DNA of 64,000 nt, taken from Eunapius fragilis (Eukaryota; Porifera; Demospongiae; Spongillida; Spongillidae). The notes below the pieces were generated by a model. That model was not told the DNA's origin. It searched no databases and worked only from the letters and a program-made list of their open reading frames with translations. Shown piece after piece: positions 23,966 to 32,689 of this stretch. Location of the stretch: assembly GCA_963681505.1 (NCBI GenBank), contig OY811976.1:4516003-4580002 (forward strand). Direction: 5' to 3'. Position 1 is the stretch's first letter. Every line of letters begins with the position of its first letter. The position numbers and the translations under genes are program-made.

Positions 23966-24833
23966 GTTGCTCTGATGATGACCCTTGCTTTCATCACTAA
24001 TAATACCAGCACCAACTTGATACTTCTGTTATTAGCAGATGTTCTGTTCCACTGGTTGGAAGGCCAGAACACAGTTGACATTACAACTGCTTCAAAATAG
24101 AATAACTTTTCTGGCCTGCATGGGGTAGACAATTATCATTAGAGAAGAAGACTGATGTGCTATAAGCATATTGGGTGTGACCTTTGGTTGGAGGCCACTA
24201 CCAACAGTTGACGTGTTCCGCATGTCCTATTTCACTTTTCATGAAGTTCTCACACAACTGCATGTGTGCATTATGAAGTCATGTCATACCAGCACCTTGC
24301 ATTCTTCATTGGTATGCCTTTGCCACTGAAATGGAGTTATATAGAACACCTGTGATATGCCTCCTCTGTCAAAGCACGGGTGAGAATGCTTACAGTAGGT
24401 ACAGAAACGTTGAGGCAAATGTTTTGCAATCATAGCTGCATGCATGTGGCTGTTTGCGCATTTTTAGCCGTTGCCACACACTCTGCAGAGCTTAGCTATA
24501 GGCACTTGCTGAATGTGTTAATCTATTCCTGTGTACAACATGTTCGTACATATATTACATCCATTATTCATGAATTACGACCGTGAATACTGAACTTCAT
24601 GCCCTGAACTATCTGAACGACGAGTACCATGCACCGGTCTAATAAAAGTTCATGAGTGCGGTGGGTGTTATTTGAGTAGGAAAGATAAATGTAGGCCCAT
24701 TGATTGTGTGATGAATTATCGCCAGCCTGCCCACATGCAGCAAACTTGAGTAAGCAAAATCGGTATTCCAAGGGCAAAAATATTCCGCGGCACCACGACC
24801 TCTAAACAAAAAAAACCTACCACGGTCATATTA

Positions 24834-24966
24834 GGGGGCGTCTCCAAACTATTTAGCAAAGATAACGTCATTGTGACCCCCCTCCTCCCCCATAACGCCA
24901 TCGAGCCTTGACCCCCCCAACGTCAAGATGACGTTATCTTTTCCAATATAGTTTGGAGACGCCCCC
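24834..24966. mobile_element. PIF/Harbinger-type MITE (left arm)
   Basis: The terminus GGGGGCGTCTCCAAACTAT is matched inversely at the right end, and the whole 133 bp folds back on itself (GATAACGTCAT / ATGACGTTATC). TTA flanks both ends (24831-24833 and 24967-24969), the expected 3-bp target duplication of PIF/Harbinger elements. Confidence 0.8.
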
Positions 24967-25039
24967 TTATAAAATTTTCAGCGAACACAATAAGAGCGTT
25001 CCTACTATACATGTATGTAGTGCTTTGCAGGGTATTTTG

Positions 25040-25325
25040 GGGGTGCATTTGTTGGGAGCCATGTTCACAAATTAAAGCACTAAAGGTAGAGCGTGAAGGA
25101 AGAGACTCCAGTACGCAGTACCGCCAGTTTCCCCCGCTAGAAAATTCAACCAAAAGAACATACTCTTGTCACACATGCATGCACGGGTATAAAATACATT
25201 CTAAATACAAAAGAACAATGCAACGGCTAGCGCGAGCTATAAGGGGTGCTGCACACAAATGGGAGCCGGTTCCCAGCTGACGTAATTTCGTGAGGTCCCC
25301 AGACCATCACAACTACTCCCCCTTA
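25040..25325 (-). mobile_element. Possible LTR of the gypsy relic (left arm)
   Basis: Downstream of the RNase H relic on the minus strand, a purine run (AGATAAGGGGGAG) is followed by TGTGATGG. The sequence runs about 280 bp to near GTGAACA, and TGGCTCCCAACA follows, which resembles a tRNA-type primer site. A second LTR was not found, so this is tentative. Confidence 0.35.
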
Positions 25326-25369
25326 TCTGGTGACAAGTCGAGGGTTGTCACATTGGCGTCCAACGGTCC

Positions 25370-25660
25370 TCAAAGACAAAGCATCGGCATTTCCATTTGC
25401 CTAGTCCAGTCGGTGTTTAACTGTGAATCAAATTGTTGCAAAAATAGATACCATCTTGTCAGACTAGCATTGTTGTCTTTCATTTGATTTAGCCACTGTA
25501 AGGCTTGACGGTCGGTGTGCACGGTGAAATATGACGTCCAGTTACGTACACTCAAAAGTTCTGAATGGCCAAGTTAATTGCTCGGCACTCCTTTTCGATC
25601 GGAGCATATCGCTGCTCTCTAGGTAGCAATTTTCGACTGAAATAGGCTAGTCACAGGAAA
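25370..25660 (-). pseudogene. Ty3/gypsy RNase H relic (left arm)
   Basis: The minus strand reads YFSRKLLPREQRYAPIEKEC, then RAINLAIQNF, a stop, then FTVHTDRQALQWLNQMKD and LTRWYLFLQQFD. This is the second half of a Ty3/gypsy RNase H, where the family has a SRK-L-x-x-E-x-x-Y-x-x-x-E-K-E-x-L block and HTD-x-x-A-L-x-W-L. The stop, the frame change and the absence of the other pol domains show it is dead. It abuts a tandem repeat (25640-25995) where the N-terminal half should be. Just 3' of it lie a GGGGGAG polypurine-like run and TGTGATGGTCTGGGGACC, which could be the start of an LTR. Confidence 0.75.
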
Positions 25661-25995
25661 AATAGAATCCCTAAAAAATTTGCACCCCCGTGCCATTTTT
25701 CCTATGAATTTTGGCAGCCCCACTCCAATTTTCCTACGAAACTCAGCATTCCTTTAGGAAAATAGGCATCCCTAAGCCTTAGTATAGCCATTTTTCCTAG
25801 GAATTTTGGCACCCCCGCTCCAATTTTCCTACGAAACTCAGCATTCCTTTAGGAAAATAGGCATCCCTTAGTCTAGCCATTATTCCTTGGAATTTTGGCA
25901 CCCCCACTCCAATTTTCCTAAGAAACTCAGCATCCCTATAGGAAAATAGGCATCCCTTAGCACAGCCATTTCTCCTATGGAATTTTGGAAACCCC
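25640..25995. repeat. ~100-bp tandem repeat (left arm)
   Basis: There are about three and a half head-to-tail copies of a unit containing CCATTTTTCCTAGGAATTTT, GGCACCCCCGCTCCAATTTT, CCTACGAAACTCAGCATTCC and AGGAAAATAGGCATCCCTTA. Copies differ by a few percent and small indels. The mirror is at 49080-49435. Confidence 0.9.
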
Positions 25996-26009
25996 TCACA
26001 TTCCTAAAT

Positions 26010-26110
26010 AATAATGGCAATCGGAACCTGCGGAAGTAGGTTCCATATAGGATTGATGCCATATAATGAAGTCATTTTAAAAAACGTGACTCGCGTCTGG
26101 AGGGACGACG
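26010..26110 (+). repeat. GGAACT/TTGACCC module, copy 2 (left arm)
   Basis: The motifs GGTTCCATATAGGATTGATG and GTCATTTTAAAAAACGTGAC correspond in order and spacing to the copies at 22855 and (reversed) 34125. It is followed by TTGTCGCTATCGAACGATGA. It mirrors to 48965-49065. Confidence 0.45.
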
Positions 26111-26269
26111 GTGAATCGGATCATTTCCCTCTTTGTCGCTATCGAACGATGACACGAATACGAACAGTTTTGCGTTGGTTCAGTTTCTGTGTCCCAACAG
26201 CACGCGCTTTTAGAGAACAAAAATACTCGTGCCCACGTCTCGTACCCGGTCCAACCGTTATTCAACGCC

Positions 26270-26345
26270 ATTTTTCTTCTTCTCCTCCTCCTCCCCCTCC
26301 CCTCCCCCTCCCCCTCCCCTCCTCTCCCCTCCTCCTCCTCCTGCT
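26270..26345 (+). repeat. CTCCTCC pyrimidine tract (left arm)
   Basis: This is a strand-asymmetric run of CTCCT/CCCCTCC repeats. Pro- or Gly/Glu-rich ORFs reported across it on either strand are artefacts of the repeat. Confidence 0.8.
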
Positions 26346-26749
26346 TCTTCTCTATCCTTCCGCCATGATAAACTCGAGCTAGAAACGTTGTCCACGAGCG
26401 CCAACAGCATCAATCGCTTCAGCATATATCCGGATTTTATCTTTAGGGGTCAGAAACATGCATGACGCATCGGGCGAAATTAAAAAGGGAGTAGTCCTAA
26501 TATGGTATATACGGCTGCAGCTCGGGCTGCATAAACAAAAAATCTCGTACCCTGACCATACATCTACTATGCTATTCACCGACATACGGTAAGTCACACC
26601 TACGCGTTATGAAATAGTTACCAGTTTAACAAGGCGAGATGGCTCTTTCATCGCGTGATCCGTAGCAGCAATCATGTGATATATTAGTTGACGTAATCAA
26701 TTATCCGCCATATTGGTGCTCGGGTATTCCACTCTTTTAAACGTAAAGC

Positions 26750-27040
26750 ATGTCAAAGCTGTCTTTGTATGCAGATAGCTTGCCTCCAGATGCAAAGACT
26801 CGATATATGGATAAAATCGAAAGCATTGGTGGGTTAGATCCGTTCTCATCTGACTTCGTTGGAGAAAAATCGGACGTTGTACCACCAGTTAGTGGATGCG
26901 ATTTGGTATCGTATTTATTATTGCAGACCAGTTTTATAACTAGCAAACAGTTCAAAGCCCATAAATCTCTGGAGGCTTATAACCAGTTTGTTAGTGGATG
27001 GGTGAAAGACATACTACAAACGCACATCGTCTCGGTGGAC
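26750..27040 (+). CDS. N-terminal exon of a multicopy metazoan gene (left arm)
   Basis: The frame starts at an ATG in MSKLSLYADSLPPDAKTRY, continues with KIESIGGLDPF and then VSYLLLQTSFITSKQFKAH and AYNQFVSGWVKD. The phrase QTSFIT-x-K-Q-F-K-A then A-Y-N-x-F-V-x-G-W-V is, from memory, the N-terminal signature of a large, transposon-like protein family in invertebrates, often followed by SWIM-type or YqaJ-like domains. No such downstream domain is seen here. The frame stays open to 27319, but beyond about 27040 it overlaps the opposite-strand THAP frame and is probably not coding. The right-arm copy has a 1-nt change after GEKSDV that breaks the frame. Confidence 0.5.
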
Positions 27041-27492
27041 ATACCCCCGCTACTTTCATTCAGCTCACTATCCACAGCCTTTGACTTTGCCGCAACTCCT
27101 GGTACACTGCACTTTTTATTCGCATTTTTTTCTCGCTTAGTAGCTGCGCGCCGTCTTTTCGAGTACCTAAGGAGCCGTTCAATGTCGCTGTTACTTGGGC
27201 TTTTCTTACATATACCCGGAAGATTCAGTGAAGGCAGCCAATCTGGGACTAATTCACTATACAGTGACTGCGCTGGTTTACCCTTGATGAAGGGCAGGGA
27301 ACATATCCGAGCGTTATGAAGTGACGCCGAGTCTTTACGACCGATTGCAGCCAGGAAGCCGTTCCTTCGTCCCTGTGACAATTCTAGCTCATATTCACCA
27401 TACTGGGCTCTTACTTTAGGTATCCCGTACAATCTTGTGCCCTTGCCTACCATAGAATTGGTCAAACACTGGTCGACAACGCAGACTCCCAT
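26977..27492 (-). CDS. THAP-type zinc finger protein, first exon (left arm)
   Basis: Starting at the ATG at 27492 the protein has the THAP layout. There is C4-x4-C9 near the N-terminus, then GKGTRLYGIPKV, RRNGFLAAIGRKD, RICSLPFIKGKPA and PDWLPSLNLPG, followed by a basic stretch (RRRAATKREKNANKK). THAP domains bind DNA through a C2CH zinc site. Here C4, C9 and C64 are present, but the position of the zinc histidine (two residues after C64) is Pro67 (codon CCC at 27294-27292), where CAC would give His. The same change is in the right arm. The finger is therefore probably defective, or the gene is decaying. The last part of the frame overlaps the convergent gene at 26750 and is doubtful. Confidence 0.65.
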   Translation of the reverse strand: MGVCVVDQCLTNSMVGKGTRLYGIPKVRAQYGEYELELSQGRRNGFLAAIGRKDSASLHNARICSLPFIKGKPAQSLYSELVPDWLPSLNLPGICKKSPSNSDIERLLRYSKRRRAATKREKNANKKCSVPGVAAKSKAVDSELNESSGGMSTETMCVCSMSFTHPLTNWL

Positions 27493-27599
27493 TTCAGCCG
27501 AGCACCAATATGGCGGACACGATAACGTCATTACATTTACGTGATTAATTGCTTTTTGTCATGTGACCATGAAAGAGCTCTAGAAGTCCAAAACCACGC

Positions 27600-27840
27600 A
27601 ATGGACTCAGCAGCGCTCTTGATGCAGCTACAAGGCTGATCCAGAATTATGAGTGCGTCAGCTACAAGCTAGGCTAATCAAGGTCTATGAGCACGACAGC
27701 TGTAAGATTGATCCTGAAAAGATGGTCTATGAGCGCGACAGCTACGAGGCTGACCCAGAAAAGAAGAAGGCCTATGAGTGTGACAGCTATGAGGCTGAAC
27801 CAGAAAAGTAGAAGACCTATGAGCGCAACAGCCACCTCTC
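27600..27840 (+). repeat. Degenerate YEADPEKKK peptide-repeat tract (left arm)
   Basis: About five imperfect 42-45-bp units (CTATGAGCGCGACAGCTACG, AGGCTGACCCAGAAAAGAAG) translate on the plus strand to YERDSYEADPEKKKAYECDS and YEAEPEK, with stops in some units. Peptide repeats of this type are, to my knowledge, common in sponge and other invertebrate multicopy proteins. Here it is a relic. The mirror is at 47225-47465. A cousin with RARY-x-KDPE-x-KRARY units lies at 57270-57590. Confidence 0.65.
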
Positions 27841-28238
27841 ACTGTGAGTCCAGAAAATTATTGGTAATGATTTATTTATTTAGGGGGCTTGTCCAAACTA
27901 CACACCCAGGAAAGTTCAAATTTGTATCATAACTCATAATTGTATCATAGCAAAAAACATATTTGAAACATCGATCGTAGCAAGCAGATATGTATCAAAT
28001 ATGTTTTGCTAATATGTTACAAATACACATATCTGATACAATTATGTACTGTATACGCTTGCAGAGATGAATGTTTCAAATATGTATTACATATTTGATA
28101 CAAAATTAACTTTCCTGGTGGTGTATGTTTGGAAAAATTAGCGTCATTGTGACGTTAACATATTAACCCCCCCCCCCCCCCCCCCCCCTCTAAGCGTCAT
28201 AGCGTTTTTGTTAGATTAGTACCATGAAACATTACTCA

Positions 28239-29910
28239 CAGTGGCGGATGCAGGAATAAGGCAATGGGGGGGGGGGGGGGGGGGGGGGGGGCGGTTATAT
28301 TGGAGGGGCGGCATATTTTGGAGCGCGCTCTTCTCCCCCCCCCGCCCTCCGTCCCCCTACCTTCCACACACTGGGTCTGCTCCTGAACCTTTGGATCGCT
28401 TTGATGACATCGTGTGATGAACAATCAATTGCCAATTAATTTGTCGGGACTTTTATTTTTATTAACAACATTATTAAGAAATACACGAATATACAGCAGT
28501 AAGGTAATTAAATGCACCCTACTATAGGTACTAGACAGGGACAAAACACCTGGAGAGGATGGCTGTGGCATTGGCTCTAACTAGGTTGAGGTTCAGCCTC
28601 CCATATAAGGCAGCTAGGACCTCAGCCTTAGCCCTGTTGGAGCTAGTTGCAAGGCGAGAAGCCAGAAGAGAAAAGACTCCATTGCTTCTGTCCCCCAAGC
28701 ACCATATGCCTCAACCACCATGGGGACGCAAACCCACCTAGCTCCTTGCATTTGGCATCATTTTCTTCATGCTTCCTTCCTCGGTAGCTCTGGCAGCCTG
28801 ACCTGCTCCGAATCCCGCTTCAAGTAAAATATTTGAGTTAAGCGGTGACGTCACAGACAAGTCAAAGGCTGCTGGCTTACCCAAAGACCAGTTGGGTATT
28901 AGGATGTCTGCAGGGCGAGTGTGGCTATGGTCTTTGGAGAGGTTACTTCCTGCCTCCACCTTAACACTCAGGTGGGCCCTGCGACAGGTCTCAGTAAGGG
29001 TGTCACGTAGTTTATTGTGGCGGGTTACTACATCTCCACCACGCTTGCAGGTGAGTGCATGATGGCCAAGGGGATCAAGTACTTTCCCAGGACACAGAGG
29101 ACAAATTGAGCCACATGAGGTGTCTAGGCCCAGCCACCACTTAATGGCCACCTGGAACTCTGAAGGCTGGAGATGAAGGCCTAGCCCCTCGGAGGGAATG
29201 ACTGACACCCAAGATGCAGCGTGAGGGGAGGAGACAGAGAGAAGGCGTGCTCTATTTGCGGCAGAAGATTGCTCATAGAGTGTATTAAACAGATGGTTGT
29301 CAATCTTGCAGGATAGCACCTTTTGATGGAAAGGGGATATAAACACCTCCTCTATGCTGACCGCCTCAGATAAAGGTACAAGTGAGTTAAACAACTCAAC
29401 TGCATGGATAAGGTGTCCTTGGGACAATGGACCTGCACCAGAGGAGCTCAGAGAGGCGATGTAAGCAGCTGGTGAATGCCGACTCAGGGAGCGCATGCCC
29501 AGGCCACCCCTGCCTAAGCTGAATTCTGCCTGTTGCCAGGCCTGATTGGAGGTGTCCACTGCTGTGCACTTGGAGAAGGTAGCTCGGATGTCATGATCAA
29601 AGGCCTCAAGGCTGATATGGCCTGAGAGAGTGGGGTTTTATTATCAATTATCGTTCAGGATCTGATAATTCATAATAAAGATTTAACAAATAACAATAAC
29701 TATTTTAACCGTAGTCCCGTTGACTCCCATACCTAGACACGATTCCTGACAGCTGTGAGTGGATTACATTGATCACCGCTATGTGGAAACACTGTGGCAC
29801 GCGTAGCTTTTATTTGTACGTCGTAGTGTGTTTAATAATAGGGGCGGCATTTTATATCGATGGGGGGGCGGCCGCCCCCCCCCCCCAACGCTATGGTAGA
29901 TCCGCCACTG
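28239..29910. mobile_element. hAT-like element with perfect 8-bp TSD (left arm)
   Basis: The termini are CAGTGGCGGATGCAGG on the left and, reversed, CAGTGGCGGATCTACC on the right, each followed by G or C runs. Both sides are flanked by ATTACTCA (28231-28238 and 29911-29918), an 8-bp target duplication as expected for hAT transposons. It carries no transposase. Most of its interior is a fragment of an RLE-type retroelement (28531-29630, minus). The mirror is 45146-46834 with TGAGTAAT on both sides. Confidence 0.9.
28531..29630 (-). pseudogene. RLE-type non-LTR retroelement, C-terminal fragment (copy 2, left arm)
   Basis: The minus-strand frame (28738-29559, extending upstream to about 29630 through FDHDIRATFSKCTAVDTSNQ) covers GRGGLGMRSLSRHSPAAYIA, CPLCPGKVLDPLGHHALTC, VVTRHNKLRDTLTETCRRAH and HTRPADILIPNWSLGKPAAF. 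The zinc motif C-x2-C...H-x4-C, followed by R-P-x-D and F-D, is the arrangement of R2-like restriction-like endonuclease domains. The C-terminal block (SRLATSSNRAKAEVLAALYG to SRCFVPV and stop, at 28531) is in another frame after a 1-nt shift near 28780. The reverse transcriptase core is missing upstream. The encoded 273-residue stretch is identical in both arms. Confidence 0.65.
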
Positions 29911-30295
29911 ATTACTCAATGTGCAGTGTAGTCTGAATAGACGTAACTGCTGCCACTGGAGTCAATGCTGCAGCTAACTAGATGTTCCGTATTATAAAAC
30001 AATACTTGCGGACAATAAAATTTTTCTTAACGTCACAGCCTCTCCCCCCTCCCCCCCCTAATGTCACAATGACACTAATTTTTCCAAACATAATTTGGAC
30101 AAGCCCCCTTACTTTACAGACTAAAAGTCTATTTAGGCAGTTGCTGGGGGCTCCACTGGCTATGTACATGTATATAAAAACTGTCCGATTTGCTAAGCGA
30201 ATTCAACACGAGACCCGGACCAGTCGCAAAGCTTGCTCCTAAGATGACGCATTGCCGTAGGGCCTTAGAACTACCATCAAAAAGGTAAGATCAAT

Positions 30296-32054
30296 CAGTG
30301 GCGGATCCGGGGGGGGGGGCACCGGGGGCACCGGGGGCACGTGCCCCCCCCTTTCGTTTGTCTAATTATATATTCATAGTTGCGCAATATAGCGTTTTAA
30401 ATTGCAATTTGAAGGTACAGCAACAAAAAGCGTCCGCGCTTCGCGCAGGAGCAGTGGCGGATACATGGGGGGTGGGGGGGGGGGGGTGTTTGATTGATGT
30501 ACGGATGCTTCAACAGCAAGAAAGTGAATTCTCTTTTAACAAAGCAGCTTTAGAAAGCATTGCTGATTGTTTAGTGTACTGTGGTAAGCAAGGAATTGCA
30601 CTTAGAGGCCACCGGGATGATAGTACTGCCAATGAAAGTACTAACAAAGGAAATTTCAAAGCATTGCTTTTTTTTTAGCGGAATCAGTAGTCACAGTATG
30701 TGAACTGATTATCTCACCTCACTTTTACACTAATAATGAAGATTATGAAGGCTGCACAGATAGCTGGAGTTGGGACTCTGACGCTAAAACTAGAGCGCAA
30801 GGTATTTTAGCCTCATTTAGGAATTTCGAGTTTTCTGTTTGTATTGTTGCACTGAAAAACATTTTGATGCCTTTACGTGGTATAACATCCAAGCTTCAAA
30901 AGCGAGATCTGGATATATACATGTATGAAGCATTCTGTGATGTTGAAAGTGTGGTCAAAGATGTTAAGACCATGCGTAGAGGCATTGATGAGAGATATGA
31001 AAGTTGGTACGAAGAAATTCTTAATTCATATTACGAGATGCACTGGTGGCGAAGAAAAGCAACCTCGAGTAGTTGGACAGCAGCAGAACAGATCCAATCA
31101 CCAAGCAAATAGTCCTAAGGAATACTACAAAATTGCAATTATGGTTCCATTCTGCGATGAAGTCTTAATGCAGTTAAGAAGTCGTTTCTCTGAAGATTCT
31201 AAGGTATAAGTATTAGAGATCTCTTAAGACTTGCCCCTTCTCTGTGATGACAGTGTCTTGAAATCTGTAGTCAATGATTTAAAACTTTATGAAATCGAAC
31301 TGCCAAGATATGAAAGCCTCTTTTTAAAGCTTCAAATTTGGAGGGATAGGTGGTTGAGGTGCAGCACCAAGATACCCGATACTCTTCTGGGGCTTTAACT
31401 TTGTGTTGTTTCCCAATGTTCATCATTTGCTACAGCTAGGATGTGTTCTTCCTGTTACAAGCTGTGAGGCAGAGCGTTCATTCTCTGCATTTCGAAGGGT
31501 GAAAACTGTTTTTCGTTCATGTATGGGTGAAGAGTGGTTGTCATCATTGTGTCTGATGCATATCCATTATGATGTGCAGATCGATAGTCGCGTGCTGTAG
31601 TAGAAGAGTTCATTCGGAAGCAACACGACGTCTCTTCTCTACTCTTTATCACAAAGACAAGTAACTCAAAGGGATTTTTAAAATCATTTTGTCGCAATTT
31701 TATGACTATACTGACATGTATATATGTATAATCATAATGTAACACCGTAAATGATCGTGATGCGCATGCATGCATGCGCATTAATTTTACACACTTAAGG
31801 TCCGGCACATATGTAGCATTCATGGCACCTTTGCCAGCATACTTACATGATAATCGAGTTATATCAATATTTGGATTTAAAAAAAACCTGTACATGTTCG
31901 TGTGTATGAAAAGTAGTTAATTTTGCATGCAATGCCAGCCCGTCTAATTTATGAATTCAAAAGCTTCCGCGCTTCACGCGGGAGGGGGCACATGCCCCTC
32001 TCGCACCCACCCCCTCTGGTGAACCCCCTTCGAAAATTCCTGCATCCGCCCCTG
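30296..32054 (+). mobile_element. hAT element with decayed transposase gene (left arm)
   Basis: The left terminus is CAGTGGCGGATCCGGGGG and the right terminus, reversed, is CAGGGGCGGATGCAGG. TCAAT abuts both ends (30291-30295 and 32055-32059), a 5-bp direct repeat rather than the usual 8. A second CAGTGGCGGATAC terminus lies at 30452 after a CGCGCTTCGCGCAGGAG block that normally marks the inner part of these elements. The left end may therefore be a composite of two insertions. It encloses the transposase pseudogene at 30483-31600. Confidence 0.8.
30483..31600 (+). pseudogene. hAT transposase (ZMYM/THAP-repressor-like type), decayed (left arm)
   Basis: The fragments are in order. The first is FNKAALESIADCLVYCGKQG then IALRGHRDDSTANES and NKGNFKALLFF, matching the C-x-x-x-G-x-Q-x-x-A-L-R-G-H-R-D-D region of hAT-type transposases. 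The second is WSWDSDAKTRAQGILASF then LMPLRGITSKLQKRDLDIYM. The third is PKEYYKIAIMVPFCDEVLMQ. The last is HHLLQLGCVLPVTSCEAERS then FSAFRRVKT, the C-terminal hAT dimerisation region with its SCEAERSFS signature. Stops and frame changes lie between them and much of the catalytic core is absent, so it is dead. The right arm differs by one substitution (W/R in the HWWRRK segment). Confidence 0.85.
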
Positions 32055-32156
32055 TCAATGGCATATATGAACCTCGCTTTTATCAATTCGCGCGTGGGTT
32101 CACGTTGTAGATTGGATTGGAAGCACATCACGTGAGAACATCCTTCTATAGTGGCA

Positions 32157-32478
32157 CTCCATGATACGGTAAGAACTATCCCTTGATCTCTGCCATCCTA
32201 TGCAACTATTTTTTTTTAAGAGGCATGTTCGTGTAGCTTGGTCTTAGCCGCATCCCACTGTGTAATTCGTATTTAGCGTAACGTATTATTATTGGTGATG
32301 CGTGTTTTTGTATTTGTAGCTTATACCTGTAGTGATACTGAGAACTATCCCTTGATCTCTGCCATCCTATGAAACCATGTTCGTGTAGCTTGGTCTGTGC
32401 TGCATCCCACTGCGTAATTCGTTTCAAGCCCACATGGATGTGGATTGCGTAAGGGATAGTTCTTACCGTATCACGGAG
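32157..32478. mobile_element. TIR element with CTCCATGATACGG ends (left arm)
   Basis: CTCCATGATACGGTAAGAAC at the left is matched by GTTCTTACCGTATCACGGAG at the right. Inside, a ~95-bp block (TATCCCTTGATCTCTGCCAT ... GTGTAATTCGT) is duplicated head to tail. It is about 320 bp, non-coding, superfamily unknown. Confidence 0.7.
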
Positions 32479-32689
32479 TACAGAGGTATGAAGTGCTTCA
32501 AATCCCTCTCTAAATAATCTATAGTTGTAGTAAGGGAGGTTAATTATCTGATGTACATGTGTAAGGCTTCACATGCAAGTCTGTGCATGCCTTGTTAACA
32601 CCTGGTATGCATGCTGGTGACACTGCTATTTGAGTTACATATACCTGTGGCTAAAATGTATTTTTAATGACTGCAATCATTTCCTATAG

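Larger units (their letters stand above)
27883..30108. mobile_element. PIF/Harbinger-like element split by an hAT insertion (left arm)
   Basis: The terminus GGGGGCTTGTCCAAACTA is matched by TAATTTGGACAAGCCCCC at the right end. TTA flanks both (27880-27882 and 30109-30111). Inside, TGTTTGGAAAAATTAGCGTC is inverted as GACACTAATTTTTCCAAACA. Removing the hAT element at 28239-29910 with one copy of its target duplication leaves a continuous element of about 550 bp with no transposase. Confidence 0.8.

Noticed and set aside
30298..30678. Apparent ORF starting MADPGGGAPG
   Set aside because: Its start is the hAT terminal repeat and G-rich run. Only the last part (from about 30483) is transposase-derived.
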